Source: CAZSHG01 sp964459995 (GTDB lineage Bacteria; UBP14; UBA6098). From it: a stretch of DNA of 64,000 nt. The translations under genes and the position numbers were made by a program. This document shows positions 50,531 through 59,754 of the stretch, piece by piece. The notes below the pieces were generated by a model. The model worked only from the letters and a program-made list of their open reading frames with translations. It did no database searches and was not told the DNA's origin. Within the stretch, counting starts at the first letter, position 1; each line of letters starts with the position of its first letter. The DNA lies in NCBI GenBank assembly GCA_964459995.1, contig CAYWOR010000013.1:13873-77872 (forward strand), written 5' to 3'.

Positions 50531-51900
50531 TTTTTGTCCTTTTGGGAATAAATTGCGCAGAGCGCGCCTAAGGGCAAATATAAGAATGGATCGCTCGCCG
50601 TAACATCGGCGAGGCTGTTAACGAACATAAAGGCGACGAAGGTGATCAAAAGGTTTGCGAATCTAACGGTCTCGGGGGGGTATTCTTTTTTGCGCCGGAT
50701 TCTGAGCCATATAATTACAGGGCTTAAAAACAGCAAAACAAAAGCAACCAAGCCGAATAGCCCCCACTCGATATAAAACTCGATGAAGAGATTGTGCGGG
50801 AATCTCAGCCCCGCGCCGACCGCCCATGCCGGCAGAATCGAAGCGAAATTCCCCGTTCCCACTCCAATAAGAATATTATCGAATCTATGTTCCCATGCCG
50901 CGAGCCACATCCCGACCCTTCCGGCAGTGGAGAGATCGACATACTGCAAATTTTTAAAGCGGCTAATCAGCGAACCAAAACCGAGATACAAAGGCGTGGC
51001 AATGAGAATTACAATCATCAGTCCGACCGTAATCCGTTTCGTAAGGCTCATCCCAGAAAACAGGACGACAAACATCACCACCGCACCAAAAAGCGCCAGA
51101 AAAGAGGCTCTCGAACCGGTTAGCACCACAAGAACGACGCTTGTGATGAAGAAAAGGCTGAGATACAGACGCGTCGCCTTCGATTTGGACTCGAAGAAAT
51201 ACCAAACCGCCGTAAGGGCAACAAGGCCGGTATTTCGGGCTACAGTGTTCAGGTTCACCATCTCGATAGGCGCGAACCGCATCAGATTTCCCATGCCGCC
51301 GAGGAAATAGTTGGCAAAGGAATAGAGAATTGGCAAAGAACCTAAATAGACAGTGGATTTGAAGCCATCGATAAGAAGTTTTGGCTCGCCGGAGTATAAA
51401 TTCAGCATTATGAAAGGCAATAGGCAGGTAACGACTAAAACAAAGGCTTTTACTGATGTGTGGTATGCAAAGTCGGTTCGGAAAACATTCATAAAAAACA
51501 CAATTGCGAAATAGCCGACGGAAAAGATTATCAGATTCGATTTTTCCGGAATTTTGGCCTTCCCAGAAAGAATGAGAAATGCCGTGGTGAAGGCAAGTGC
51601 CGCGGTCATGGCGGGATACACGAGTATCGGTTTTTCGAAATCGATTACCGTTAGGATAATTCCGAAAATCGAGATGCCCGAAATAAAAAGGCCAATCCCC
51701 ATTTCGGGTTTGATGACAAAAACGATACCGCAAAGTATTACCGCCGGAATCGCGACGAGAAGGTATTCACCCATTAACTCGGCGCCCCATATGCTTCCGA
51801 GGGCTACCATAACGATCAGAAGCCCCAAAACTCTTTTTAAGGGAGCTTCTGCAACATTTGCAAGTGGATGTTCGTTTACAGCAGTATCCACACTACCCAT
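50521..51900 (-). CDS. O-antigen ligase/polymerase-like membrane protein
   Basis: 459 residues from the ATG at 51900; about eleven membrane segments and a large periplasmic loop (about residues 320-385) with LISRFKNLQYVDLSTAGRVGMWLAAWEHRFDNILIGVGTGNF, where the GRVGMWLAAWE stretch is the Wzy/WaaL-type signature. Joins or polymerises surface polysaccharide on the periplasmic side. The longer frame to 52152 lies inside cdsA and is rejected; the chosen start overlaps the cdsA end by 25 nt. Confidence 0.85.
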   Translation of the reverse strand: MGSVDTAVNEHPLANVAEAPLKRVLGLLIVMVALGSIWGAELMGEYLLVAIPAVILCGIVFVIKPEMGIGLFISGISIFGIILTVIDFEKPILVYPAMTAALAFTTAFLILSGKAKIPEKSNLIIFSVGYFAIVFFMNVFRTDFAYHTSVKAFVLVVTCLLPFIMLNLYSGEPKLLIDGFKSTVYLGSLPILYSFANYFLGGMGNLMRFAPIEMVNLNTVARNTGLVALTAVWYFFESKSKATRLYLSLFFITSVVLVVLTGSRASFLALFGAVVMFVVLFSGMSLTKRITVGLMIVILIATPLYLGFGSLISRFKNLQYVDLSTAGRVGMWLAAWEHRFDNILIGVGTGNFASILPAWAVGAGLRFPHNLFIEFYIEWGLFGLVAFVLLFLSPVIIWLRIRRKKEYPPETVRFANLLITFVAFMFVNSLADVTASDPFLYLPLGALCAIYSQKDKKCI

Positions 51901-52676
51901 GCCCAGAATTGGACGAACAGCCAGCTGTCGAATCTGTCCCAAAAACCGCCGTGCCCGGGAATCGCATTGCTGGAATCTTTTATCGCCATCTCTCGTTTTA
52001 CTTTGCTTTCGAACAAATCGCCTAAGACCGCGAAAATACCGGCGGGAACCGAGAAAATCATTACTTCCCAGCCGAAAACTTCCGGCCAAATCAGTTTGAA
52101 TGCAAGGCCGACAATCGCCGTGCCGAAAATCTCGCCCGCGAACCCCGCCCAAGTTTTGTTCGGCGATAGAACCGGCGTCATCTTAGGCCCGCCGATAAGT
52201 TTTCCTGCGGCATATGCCATCGTGTCGCCCACCCAGACCGTAACCAGCGGGATTATCGCGTAAAGACCGTGCCGAGCATTTAGATCGAAAGCCAGCGAGG
52301 GTATCGTCGCGAAAAAAATTAACACGAAAGGCCCAACCATAGAGCGTCTCAGCGAGCCGTCGATCGGCCTGCGAAGTAGTTCGAGCAAAAACCATGCCGC
52401 CGAAAAGAGCACAATGAATTCCATCGCACCCAAAGGCTTATCGAAATAGCGTAGCAGAACGAAAAACATCGCCGAAGCGGTAAGCATAATCTCCTGCCAT
52501 GGCGATGTCGTTATCGAGGGGATGGTCGTGAACTCGGATGTTAATGAAAAAACCACCGCCAGCACCGCAAAGAGCATGAAAATGCCCCCGACATAGAAAC
52601 AATAAAGCAGTGCCGGCACGAATAGTATCGCAACCAGCACTCGATAAAGGAAATTTTTACCGTCATTCTTCATCAT
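51876..52676 (-). CDS. cdsA: Phosphatidate cytidylyltransferase
   Basis: 266-residue membrane enzyme that makes CDP-diacylglycerol from phosphatidate and CTP, the branch point of phospholipid synthesis downstream of PlsC. About seven membrane segments; the signature WVGDTMAYAAGKLIGGPKMTPVLSPNKTWAGFAGE near residue 150 and SKVKREMAIKDSSNAIPGHGGFWDRFDS near 220 match the family motif. The start at 52676 (two adjacent ATG) lies directly behind a promoter; a longer frame to 52811 overlaps the divergent mlaE and is rejected. Confidence 0.94.
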   Translation of the reverse strand: MMKNDGKNFLYRVLVAILFVPALLYCFYVGGIFMLFAVLAVVFSLTSEFTTIPSITTSPWQEIMLTASAMFFVLLRYFDKPLGAMEFIVLFSAAWFLLELLRRPIDGSLRRSMVGPFVLIFFATIPSLAFDLNARHGLYAIIPLVTVWVGDTMAYAAGKLIGGPKMTPVLSPNKTWAGFAGEIFGTAIVGLAFKLIWPEVFGWEVMIFSVPAGIFAVLGDLFESKVKREMAIKDSSNAIPGHGGFWDRFDSWLFVQFWAWVVWILL

Positions 52677-52683
52677 GTGGTCA

Positions 52684-52712
52684 ATATTAAGCTCCGGTGA
52701 GATATTTGTCAA
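52684..52712 (-). promoter_or_regulatory. Leaderless cdsA promoter
   Basis: Minus strand -35 TTGACA (52707-52712), 17-nt spacer, -10 TAATAT (52684-52689), ending 7 nt before the first ATG. The only GGAG lies within the spacer. Confidence 0.6.
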
Positions 52713-52736
52713 GCTAATCGAAGGGCAATATTGTCC

Positions 52737-52765
52737 TTGAACTCGAATAAATAATAACCTATAAT
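52737..52765 (+). promoter_or_regulatory. mlaE operon promoter
   Basis: -35 TTGAAC, 17-nt spacer, consensus -10 TATAAT (52760-52765). A GGAG site follows before the ATG at 52788; leader about 16 nt. Divergent from the cdsA promoter, 25 nt away. Confidence 0.72.
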
Positions 52766-52787
52766 AACTGAATATCGATTGGAGACG

Positions 52788-53567
52788 ATGTTGGAAATTA
52801 TAAGAAAGCAATTAGTAAAGGTTTACGACTATTTTACCCTTGTTGCGAAGGCTTTTAAAGGGTTGTTCTACCCGCCTTTTTATATGTCCGACGTTCTTCT
52901 GCACATGGAGTATATCGGCGTTCAATCTCTTCCAATCGTGCTTTTGACGAGCGTTTTTGTCGGAATGATTCTCGCTTACCAGTCCGGTTTTGCGATGGCT
53001 GTTTTCGGTGCGAAGATGTATATCGGAACGCTGGTAAGCCTTTCGCTGGTTCGTGAGCTTGGGCCGGTGCTGGCGGCGGTTGTCGTTACAGGACGTATTG
53101 GTGCCGGTTCGGCGGCGGAGCTTGGAAGCATGGTCGTAACCGAGCAGATTTCCGCCATGCGTTCCATGGGAACCGACCCAATCAAAAAACTCGTTTCGAC
53201 ACGACTTCTCGCCGGAATCATTATGATACCGATGCTCGTGCTTATCGCGGATTTGATGGGTATTCTCGGCGGCGGATTTGTCGCATATTACACCTTCGGC
53301 CTCGCTCCGACATTTTACAAGAAAACAATTATCCAAACCCTCGTAGTAGGCGATATTTTGATGTCTTTCATCAAGGCGGTTTTTTTCGCGATTCTGATTA
53401 TGACGCTCGGATGCTACGCCGGGCTTCATGTCGAGGGCGGAACCACCGGAGTAGGCCGTGCGACAACGCGCGCGGTTGTTCTCTCCATCGTGTCGATTCT
53501 TATCAGCGACTATTTTGTTACGGTAATACTTCTCAAGATGTTGCCGGGATTGGCCTACGGAGGTTGA
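52788..53567 (+). CDS. mlaE: Lipid transport ABC permease MlaE
   Basis: 259-residue inner membrane permease of the Mla/MCE phospholipid transport system between inner and outer membrane. About five membrane segments; conserved blocks LTSVFVGMILAYQSGF near 40, RELGPVLAAVVVTGRIGAGSAAELGSM near 88 and MEQIS-like VTEQISAMRSMGTDP near 115. The ATG at 52788 is preferred over an in-frame TTG at 52779. First gene of mlaE-mlaF-mlaD, without the mlaC and mlaB homologs of enterobacteria. Confidence 0.94.
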   Translation: MLEIIRKQLVKVYDYFTLVAKAFKGLFYPPFYMSDVLLHMEYIGVQSLPIVLLTSVFVGMILAYQSGFAMAVFGAKMYIGTLVSLSLVRELGPVLAAVVVTGRIGAGSAAELGSMVVTEQISAMRSMGTDPIKKLVSTRLLAGIIMIPMLVLIADLMGILGGGFVAYYTFGLAPTFYKKTIIQTLVVGDILMSFIKAVFFAILIMTLGCYAGLHVEGGTTGVGRATTRAVVLSIVSILISDYFVTVILLKMLPGLAYGG

Positions 53568-53622
53568 TGTTGCGGTGTAACTTGTTGAAAAGAAATGAAA
53601 CAAAGCATTCGGGGCCGGGCAA

Positions 53623-54363
53623 ATGATCGAACTTCGCGGAATATCGAAGTCTTTCGACGGCGTCCCGGTTCTCGACGATCTCGACCTGAAAATTCACGAC
53701 GGCGATACACTTGTGATTATGGGAAAATCGGGTTGCGGAAAATCGGTAACGCTGAAACTTATTCTGCGTCTGATTCTTCCGGAATTCGGGGAGATTTTCG
53801 TCGATGGTGTCGAGACGATGTCGCTTCCTGAGCGGCAGATGATGGATGTTCGCAAAAAGATCGGCATGCTGTTTCAGGGCGGCGCACTTTTCGATTCGAT
53901 GACAGTTTGGCAAAACCTCGCCTACCAAATGCTTGAGCACACCGATGTTTCGGTGCCGGTCATCGACCAGAAAATCACCGAGTTGTTGCATTTTGTGGGC
54001 ATGGACGGCAGTCAGGAAAAATATCCTAACGAGCTTTCCGGCGGGATGCAGAAACGTGTAGCGCTGGCGAGAGCTTTGATTATGACCCCCGATTATGTCT
54101 TTTTCGACGAGCCGACCACCGGCCTCGATCCCGTAACAGCGGGCAAAATCAATAGGCTCATAATTCGGACACGCGAGGAATTCGGCGTAACATCGGTGGT
54201 GGTTACACACGACATCGTAAGCGCGCTGACCGTAGGCACGCGTTTCGCCTTTCTCGACAGCGGAAAGATATCATTCTACGGACTTAAACAGAATTTACGC
54301 GAGACCGACAATCCCGCACTGCGGGAATTTCTCAAGGATGCATCATGGCAAGAGCGGTATTAA
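53623..54363 (+). CDS. mlaF: Lipid transport ABC ATPase MlaF
   Basis: 246-residue ABC ATPase that powers MlaE. Walker A GKSGCGKSVT near residue 35, Q-loop MLFQGGALFD near 83, signature LSGGMQKRVALARAL near 143, Walker B DYVFFDEPTTGLDP near 165, H-loop VVTHD near 197. Stops inside the start of mlaD (19-nt overlap). Starts 55 nt after mlaE; that gap holds nothing more. Confidence 0.95.
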   Translation: MIELRGISKSFDGVPVLDDLDLKIHDGDTLVIMGKSGCGKSVTLKLILRLILPEFGEIFVDGVETMSLPERQMMDVRKKIGMLFQGGALFDSMTVWQNLAYQMLEHTDVSVPVIDQKITELLHFVGMDGSQEKYPNELSGGMQKRVALARALIMTPDYVFFDEPTTGLDPVTAGKINRLIIRTREEFGVTSVVVTHDIVSALTVGTRFAFLDSGKISFYGLKQNLRETDNPALREFLKDASWQERY

Positions 54364-55325
54364 GAACAACACCTGCGCAGAAAGCTTCGGTGGGCGGCCT
54401 TATCGTGGTCGCACTGCTGATTCTTATGGTTAGCATAATAATTCTCGGCGGCGAGGCGGGGATTTTCTCCGAGCGATACGAGCTGATAGGGCGTTTCAAA
54501 CGAATCAGCGGACTGCAATCGGGCGCGCCGGTTTGGCTGGCGGGGCAGAAGGTTGGCTATGTCTCGAACATCGAGTTTGTCAAAGCTGACGACGACACCG
54601 TTTATATCGATGTTACACTCAAAATCGATAAAAAGGTTCAGGGGCTTATTCGAAGCGATTCCGAGGCGAGAATCTCAACGTTGGGGCTTCTCGGCGATAA
54701 GCTCGTTGGCCTTTCGCTGGGCACTCAAGGCGCGAGAATCCTTCAGGACGGCGAATATGTTACAACGAACAATCCCTTGGACATAGAAGAGCTTATCAGC
54801 AAGGGGGTCGAGACTTTTGAAGACCTCTCCGAGGGCGGAAAATCTCTCAAGTCCATTGCCGCGAAGCTCGACACTGGCGACGGCACTCTCGCGCGACTTA
54901 TCAACGACGACGGAATCTATGCCGACCTCGCCAAGCTTGCGGATTATTCCCAGAAAATCGCGGGGCGTATCGAGCGGAACGAGGGAACAATCGGAAGGCT
55001 TTTCAGCGATCCGGAGCTGTATGACAAAATCGTTTTCTCAGTCGAGCGCACTCAAGCGCTTATCGACACGATAGAAAGCGGAAGCGGAACGCTGGGGAGG
55101 CTTATAAAGGACCCGGCTGTATTCGAGCATATCTCGCACACCTTGGGAAATATCGATACTCTTGTCGCACGAATCGAGCATGGACAGGGCACCGCGGGAC
55201 AGCTTATCTCCAGCGACCAGCTTTACAACGAACTCGCCAAGTCAGCGGCATCTTTGGATTCTCTGCTGATAGACATTCGAAGCAACCCGATGAGGTATTT
55301 CAAGGTGAAGGTAACAATTTTCTAA
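54345..55325 (+). CDS. mlaD: MCE-domain substrate-binding protein MlaD
   Basis: 326 residues: N-terminal membrane anchor (about 15-38), one MCE domain with YELIGRFKRISGLQSGAPVWLAGQKVGYVSNIEF near residues 45-80 and IDVTLKIDKKVQGLIRSDSEARISTLGLLGDKLVGLSLG to about 130, then a long helical tail with repeats of the form GTLxRLIxDxxxY (about residues 175, 220, 250, 275) that probably extends as a coiled tube toward the outer membrane. It shuttles phospholipids. The first codons overlap mlaF. Confidence 0.93.
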   Translation: MARAVLRTTPAQKASVGGLIVVALLILMVSIIILGGEAGIFSERYELIGRFKRISGLQSGAPVWLAGQKVGYVSNIEFVKADDDTVYIDVTLKIDKKVQGLIRSDSEARISTLGLLGDKLVGLSLGTQGARILQDGEYVTTNNPLDIEELISKGVETFEDLSEGGKSLKSIAAKLDTGDGTLARLINDDGIYADLAKLADYSQKIAGRIERNEGTIGRLFSDPELYDKIVFSVERTQALIDTIESGSGTLGRLIKDPAVFEHISHTLGNIDTLVARIEHGQGTAGQLISSDQLYNELAKSAASLDSLLIDIRSNPMRYFKVKVTIF

Positions 55326-55392
55326 CCATGAAAAACTCGCGTTACTACGCAGTTCAATCGGAACAATCGGCGATTTTCGCCCTTTATCGAAC

Positions 55393-55420
55393 TTGATATT
55401 TTCGCGTATGAGATTATACA
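55393..55420 (+). promoter_or_regulatory. tyrS promoter
   Basis: -35 TTGATA, 16-nt spacer, -10 TATACA (55415-55420). The leader to the first ATG would be only about 9 nt and holds no ribosome site. Confidence 0.5.
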
Positions 55421-55435
55421 TATAGAAACAGTATT

Positions 55436-56665
55436 ATGGACACAAAGAATACAATACCAATGGAAATTAAAGAGCAGTTAGAGATATTGAAACATCGAGC
55501 GGTCGAGACGATCCCCGAGGATGAGCTTGTCGAGAAGCTCAAGAAATCGAAATCAACCGGAAAACCTCTTAAAATAAAGCTTGGGTGCGATCCCAGCCGT
55601 CCGGATTTGCATATAGGGCACGCGGTTGTTCTTCGGAAGCTTCGCGATTTTCAGGACCTCGGCCACGAGGCGATATTGGTAATCGGCGATTTCACCGCGA
55701 TGATCGGCGATCCCTCCGGCAAGAGCAAAACACGCCCCCAGCTTACTTTCGAGGAGACCCGCGAAAACGGCAGAACCTACCTCGATCAAGCCTCTGCGAT
55801 TCTCGATCCCGAGAAAACGCGAATAGTTTATAATTCCGAGTGGCTCGATAGGATGAAATTCTCCGATGTCATCAAGCTCGCGAGCACCTACACTGTCGCG
55901 CGGATGCTCGAACGTGACGATTTCGAGAAAAGATATACTGCGGAAGAACCTATTAGCGTGCACGAGTTCCTCTATCCCTTGGCCCAGGCGATGGATTCTG
56001 TGGCGTTGGAGGCCGATGTCGAGCTTGGCGGCACGGATCAGAAGTTTAATCTTCTCGTCGGAAGAGAGGTTCAGCGCGCCTATGGTATCGAGCCGCAGGT
56101 GATTATGACCATGCCCCTTTTGGAGGGCACCGACGGCGTCCAGAAGATGAGCAAATCGCTGGATAACTATGTCGGATTCACAGATGCCCCCTCGGATAAA
56201 TTCGGCAAGCTGATGAGTATTCCGGATGAGATGATTTTGAAATATCTCGAGCTTGCGGGATTCGCGCCGGCGGAAATTGTCGAGAAAGCGCGTGCAGAGC
56301 TTGATTCCGGCATCAATCCGATGATGATTAAAAAGCAAATGGCGCGGATGGTAATCGAAATCTACGATTCCGCCGAGGCCGCGACCTCTGCGCAGGAGGA
56401 GTTTGAGCGGGTGTTCAGCCAAGGGAAAACTCCCGAGGATATCGAGACCGCGAAATATCCCCTCGGCGCGAAAATATGGATTATCGATCTTCTTAGGGAA
56501 AACTCCCTTGTCGAATCCGGCGGAGAGGCGCGAAGGATGATCAAACAGGGCGCGGTCAGTATCGACGGCGCCAGAATCGACGATCCCGAACATATCTATG
56601 AAATCGCCGGCGAATGTGTGATAAAGGTTGGCAAACGCCGTTTCATTAAGATTCAAGCGGAATAG
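55436..56665 (+). CDS. tyrS: Tyrosyl-tRNA synthetase
   Basis: 409-residue class I enzyme of the TyrRS type. LKIKLGCDPSRPDLHIGHAVVL near residue 45 holds the HIGH motif, GGTDQKFNLLVGRE near 200 the Tyr-binding part, KMSKSLDNYV near 235 the second ATP motif, and an S4-like RNA-binding domain (LVESGGEARRMIKQGAVSIDG) lies near 360. An ATG at 55460 is a second possible start. The last 21 codons are duplicated as a fossil 3 kb downstream. The next gene's upstream frame begins directly after the stop. Confidence 0.96.
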   Translation: MDTKNTIPMEIKEQLEILKHRAVETIPEDELVEKLKKSKSTGKPLKIKLGCDPSRPDLHIGHAVVLRKLRDFQDLGHEAILVIGDFTAMIGDPSGKSKTRPQLTFEETRENGRTYLDQASAILDPEKTRIVYNSEWLDRMKFSDVIKLASTYTVARMLERDDFEKRYTAEEPISVHEFLYPLAQAMDSVALEADVELGGTDQKFNLLVGREVQRAYGIEPQVIMTMPLLEGTDGVQKMSKSLDNYVGFTDAPSDKFGKLMSIPDEMILKYLELAGFAPAEIVEKARAELDSGINPMMIKKQMARMVIEIYDSAEAATSAQEEFERVFSQGKTPEDIETAKYPLGAKIWIIDLLRENSLVESGGEARRMIKQGAVSIDGARIDDPEHIYEIAGECVIKVGKRRFIKIQAE

Positions 56666-56689
56666 ATGGATTATTTTTCGGAGAAAAGT

Positions 56690-59600
56690 ATGAAAAGAAT
56701 AGCCGCCATTTCGATAATCATAATTGCCTCGGCCCTTTTTTCCGCGGATGTCCCGGTCTCTACGGCGACTCAGAATCAAACAGAGCCTTCTTCGGCGGGC
56801 ATCGGCGGCAAAACCGCGGTGGCATGGACAGACAGTAGAGCTGGCACATCGAACCTCCACATATATGGAGATATAGTCCAAAGCGACGGCTCTCTTAACG
56901 GCACAATCCCCATATGTGTGGCAACTCTTAACCAATCCGATGTCGTGGTTGCGGGCGGCGCACAATTTTTAGTTTCCTGGATCGATAATCGCACCGGAAG
57001 CCCCCAAATATACGCTATCCAATTGAATCAAAACGCGTCGATGGGAACAGAGTTTATATTATCCTCAAATACCGATGAAAAGGCTTTCACTGCGGCATCG
57101 AATATCGGAGACGATATAATGGTCATCTGGCAGGAAACATCGACATACAAGCGCATAAGGGGGCGAAGGGTGGCTTGGTCGGGAAGCGCTTATTCAGCCG
57201 CAGGAAGCGTTTTCGATATTTCCCCGGCGGGCTATAACACATTTTACGCCGATATCGCGGGCGGAAGCTCGGAGTATCTCGTTGTATGGACAGACAGCTC
57301 TTTTTCTACAGGCCATAAAGTTGTTGCGCAAAGGGTAAGTTCTTCCGGCGCAATTGTTGGCGACACAACAGTTATTGCGGTCTATCCCGGTTATATTACA
57401 TATGCATACCTTGGCGAACCGGCTGTAGCTTGGGATGGAAGTCAATGGCTTGTTGTATGGCAATACACCGGCGACGGATCAGATTATAATATCTACGGCA
57501 GATATGTCAATAGTAGTGGTGTGGCTTCGGGTTCGGTTTTTAACATTGCAACAACATCGTCGAATGAAACCCGCCCGGATATCGCTTTCGACGGAATTGG
57601 CTTTTTCGTCGTCTGGCAAGCTACTATTGATTATTATCCAAACATCTTTGGAGCCAGAGTTATCGGAACTTCTGTGGGAACAATCGAAGCTCTTTCCGAA
57701 GGCGGATATCATAATGAACAATATCCCTGTATTAGCTGGAATGGCTCGTATTACGATCTTTTTTGGCAAGATAACCGAATCAGCGGAAGCAGTTGGGACA
57801 TCTATATGAGCCGTTGGGAGCAAACGCCCTGGAACGGCCCCACCGCGACCCCAATTCGCCCGCCGGACAGAAGCGGCTCGACATGCCTTCGCCAGGAAGC
57901 GGTGATGTTCCTTCACGACGACGACGGAATCAACACCTCGACTATCCAATTCAATGCAAACGGCACGAATGTGGGAATCGGCGACCCGCGGCTTACCTAT
58001 GTCAACGATACACTTCGCTTTGCGCCAACAACCGATTGGCCGCAGAATACTTGGCTGTCGATGTGCCTCAACCGCGCCGAAGACATGATGGGAATCGACA
58101 TTGTATCGCCTGTCTGCTGGGAATTCATGGTTGACCGAACAAATCCGGTTTGGGGGGCGTCCACCCCCGATAACCACGAGCTTGTCGGCGGCGGTTCAAT
58201 CACTTTGTCCATCGAGGTTACCGATGCCGGATGCGGCGTATCCACCGATAGCATGGGTTTCCGCGTGATGGGGATTTGGTATTTCTACGGCACCTCTCCG
58301 GCGGTTTCTTGGGACGGCGCATCGATGCATTTCAACTCCTCCGCCGAAGGGATTTATTTCGACCCCTTCGACACTTTCACAGTCTGCGCGACTGTGCGCG
58401 ACAAGGCGGAATATTGCGGTTATAATCAAATCGACTACTGCTGGGAGTTTTATACTCAGGGCAACAGGATTTACGGCAATGTCAATTTATCCGATGTCGG
58501 CGACGATTCGGGAGTTCTTGTTCGAGCAACCTATGGCGACAGCGTTTGGAGCGCATCGACAGATTTCTATGGCGACTATTCGATACCTTGTGTTCAGGAG
58601 GTCGCCGGAATACAGCTACGAGCCTCCAAAGCCGGATATTCAGATTCGACCGTTGTCGTTGATATGTCCCTTGGCGGCGAGGTCGAGGTCAATTTCACGC
58701 TGAACCCAACATTAATCATCTACGAATCCGATTTCGAGGCTAATAATGGCGGTCTCGATACCATCCGTTTCGGTTCGAATCCAAACGACTGGCGCTGGGG
58801 CACACCCACCGCGGCACCCGGAAGCGCCCACGGCGGCACTAAATGCTGGGGCACGATTCTCAACGGAAATTATAGTAACCAAAGCAAAAGCCGGCTTGTT
58901 CTCGGCCCGATATATCTTCCCGAAAGCTCCTTGCCGATGATGACATGGTGGCAGTGGTATCGTTTTCAGGCAATTACCAGCGGGAGTTATCACGACGGCG
59001 GAAATGTGAAGCTATGGCTTTCACCGCCTTCTACATCTGCAGACTCGACCATTCTAATCCTCGACCGTGCCTATGATGTCAATCAAAGCCAATATAATTT
59101 TCTGATAGCTTATCAGACAAGTTTTGCGGGTAATTCCTTCGGAAATTATTGGCATGAGGTCAATGTCGATTTGTCGCCATGGGAGGGTGAAGAGGTCTAT
59201 ATCTCCTGGGATTTCGGAAGTAGCAACAACAATGTCGAAGCCGGATGGTTCATCGACGATGTTACAATTATCGCTTCGCCCTCGAATGTCCTGAGTTTCG
59301 CAATCGACTGCTCGACTTGGAGCGTTCTCTCCCCGACACCTCCGGACACTATTGTCTCGACAGAACTCGAGAAGATAGTGGTTACAAACACCGGCAATGT
59401 TCCGCTCGATCTGGCCTTGGTGTGCGATTCCATACCCTATTTTACGCTTTATGATTCCCTTGCCTACGGTTATTTAGGCCTTTGGGCGATTTTCAACGAC
59501 GAGATCATTCCACCGCGCTGGAGCGATTTTGGGAGGGAAGACTTTTTCTCGCATGTCTTCCGCTACGCCGACGCCGACACTTTCGGCACGGGCGGATTCG

Positions 59601-59722
59601 GAATATATCCTCATCCCGACAGCACGGAAAATCTGTGGTTCCGCTTGGACACCCCACAGTTTTTTCCGATTGATACTTTCACGATTAAGGTCCTGATTCG
59701 TGCAAGGCAAAGTATGGACTAA
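56690..59722 (+). CDS. Giant exported protein, paralog A
   Basis: 1010 residues from the ATG at 56690, which has GGAG upstream. Signal peptide to about residue 20 (ASALFSADVP). Residues about 20-380 repeat a short motif (TAVAWTDSRAGTSN, FLVSWIDNRTGSPQ, YLVVWTDSS, WLVVWQYTGD) like a beta-propeller of the kind seen in exported repeat proteins. Then Ig-like domains (about 390-670, with DAGCGVSTDSMGFRVMG), a carboxypeptidase-regulatory-like domain, and a MAM-like lectin sandwich (about 690-870, WRWGTPTAAPGSAHGG to YISWDFGSSNNNVEAGWFIDDV). The last 145 residues are a module shared with the protein at 16.1 kb; there is no YPNPFNS domain. Colinear with the next protein up to that module. Confidence 0.82.
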   Translation: MKRIAAISIIIIASALFSADVPVSTATQNQTEPSSAGIGGKTAVAWTDSRAGTSNLHIYGDIVQSDGSLNGTIPICVATLNQSDVVVAGGAQFLVSWIDNRTGSPQIYAIQLNQNASMGTEFILSSNTDEKAFTAASNIGDDIMVIWQETSTYKRIRGRRVAWSGSAYSAAGSVFDISPAGYNTFYADIAGGSSEYLVVWTDSSFSTGHKVVAQRVSSSGAIVGDTTVIAVYPGYITYAYLGEPAVAWDGSQWLVVWQYTGDGSDYNIYGRYVNSSGVASGSVFNIATTSSNETRPDIAFDGIGFFVVWQATIDYYPNIFGARVIGTSVGTIEALSEGGYHNEQYPCISWNGSYYDLFWQDNRISGSSWDIYMSRWEQTPWNGPTATPIRPPDRSGSTCLRQEAVMFLHDDDGINTSTIQFNANGTNVGIGDPRLTYVNDTLRFAPTTDWPQNTWLSMCLNRAEDMMGIDIVSPVCWEFMVDRTNPVWGASTPDNHELVGGGSITLSIEVTDAGCGVSTDSMGFRVMGIWYFYGTSPAVSWDGASMHFNSSAEGIYFDPFDTFTVCATVRDKAEYCGYNQIDYCWEFYTQGNRIYGNVNLSDVGDDSGVLVRATYGDSVWSASTDFYGDYSIPCVQEVAGIQLRASKAGYSDSTVVVDMSLGGEVEVNFTLNPTLIIYESDFEANNGGLDTIRFGSNPNDWRWGTPTAAPGSAHGGTKCWGTILNGNYSNQSKSRLVLGPIYLPESSLPMMTWWQWYRFQAITSGSYHDGGNVKLWLSPPSTSADSTILILDRAYDVNQSQYNFLIAYQTSFAGNSFGNYWHEVNVDLSPWEGEEVYISWDFGSSNNNVEAGWFIDDVTIIASPSNVLSFAIDCSTWSVLSPTPPDTIVSTELEKIVVTNTGNVPLDLALVCDSIPYFTLYDSLAYGYLGLWAIFNDEIIPPRWSDFGREDFFSHVFRYADADTFGTGGFGIYPHPDSTENLWFRLDTPQFFPIDTFTIKVLIRARQSMD

Positions 59723-59754
59723 TGATTAACAATCGAACACCTGTAAACATTTAA

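Noticed and set aside
51901..52152. N-terminal extension of the O-antigen ligase
   Set aside because: The extra 84 codons lie entirely in cdsA in another frame, are Arg-rich and lack any membrane segment; the start at 51900 fits better.
55553..56965. 470-codon open frame opposite tyrS
   Set aside because: Fully covers tyrS and the start of paralog A on the other strand; composition (many His, Arg, Ile) is typical for a shadow frame.
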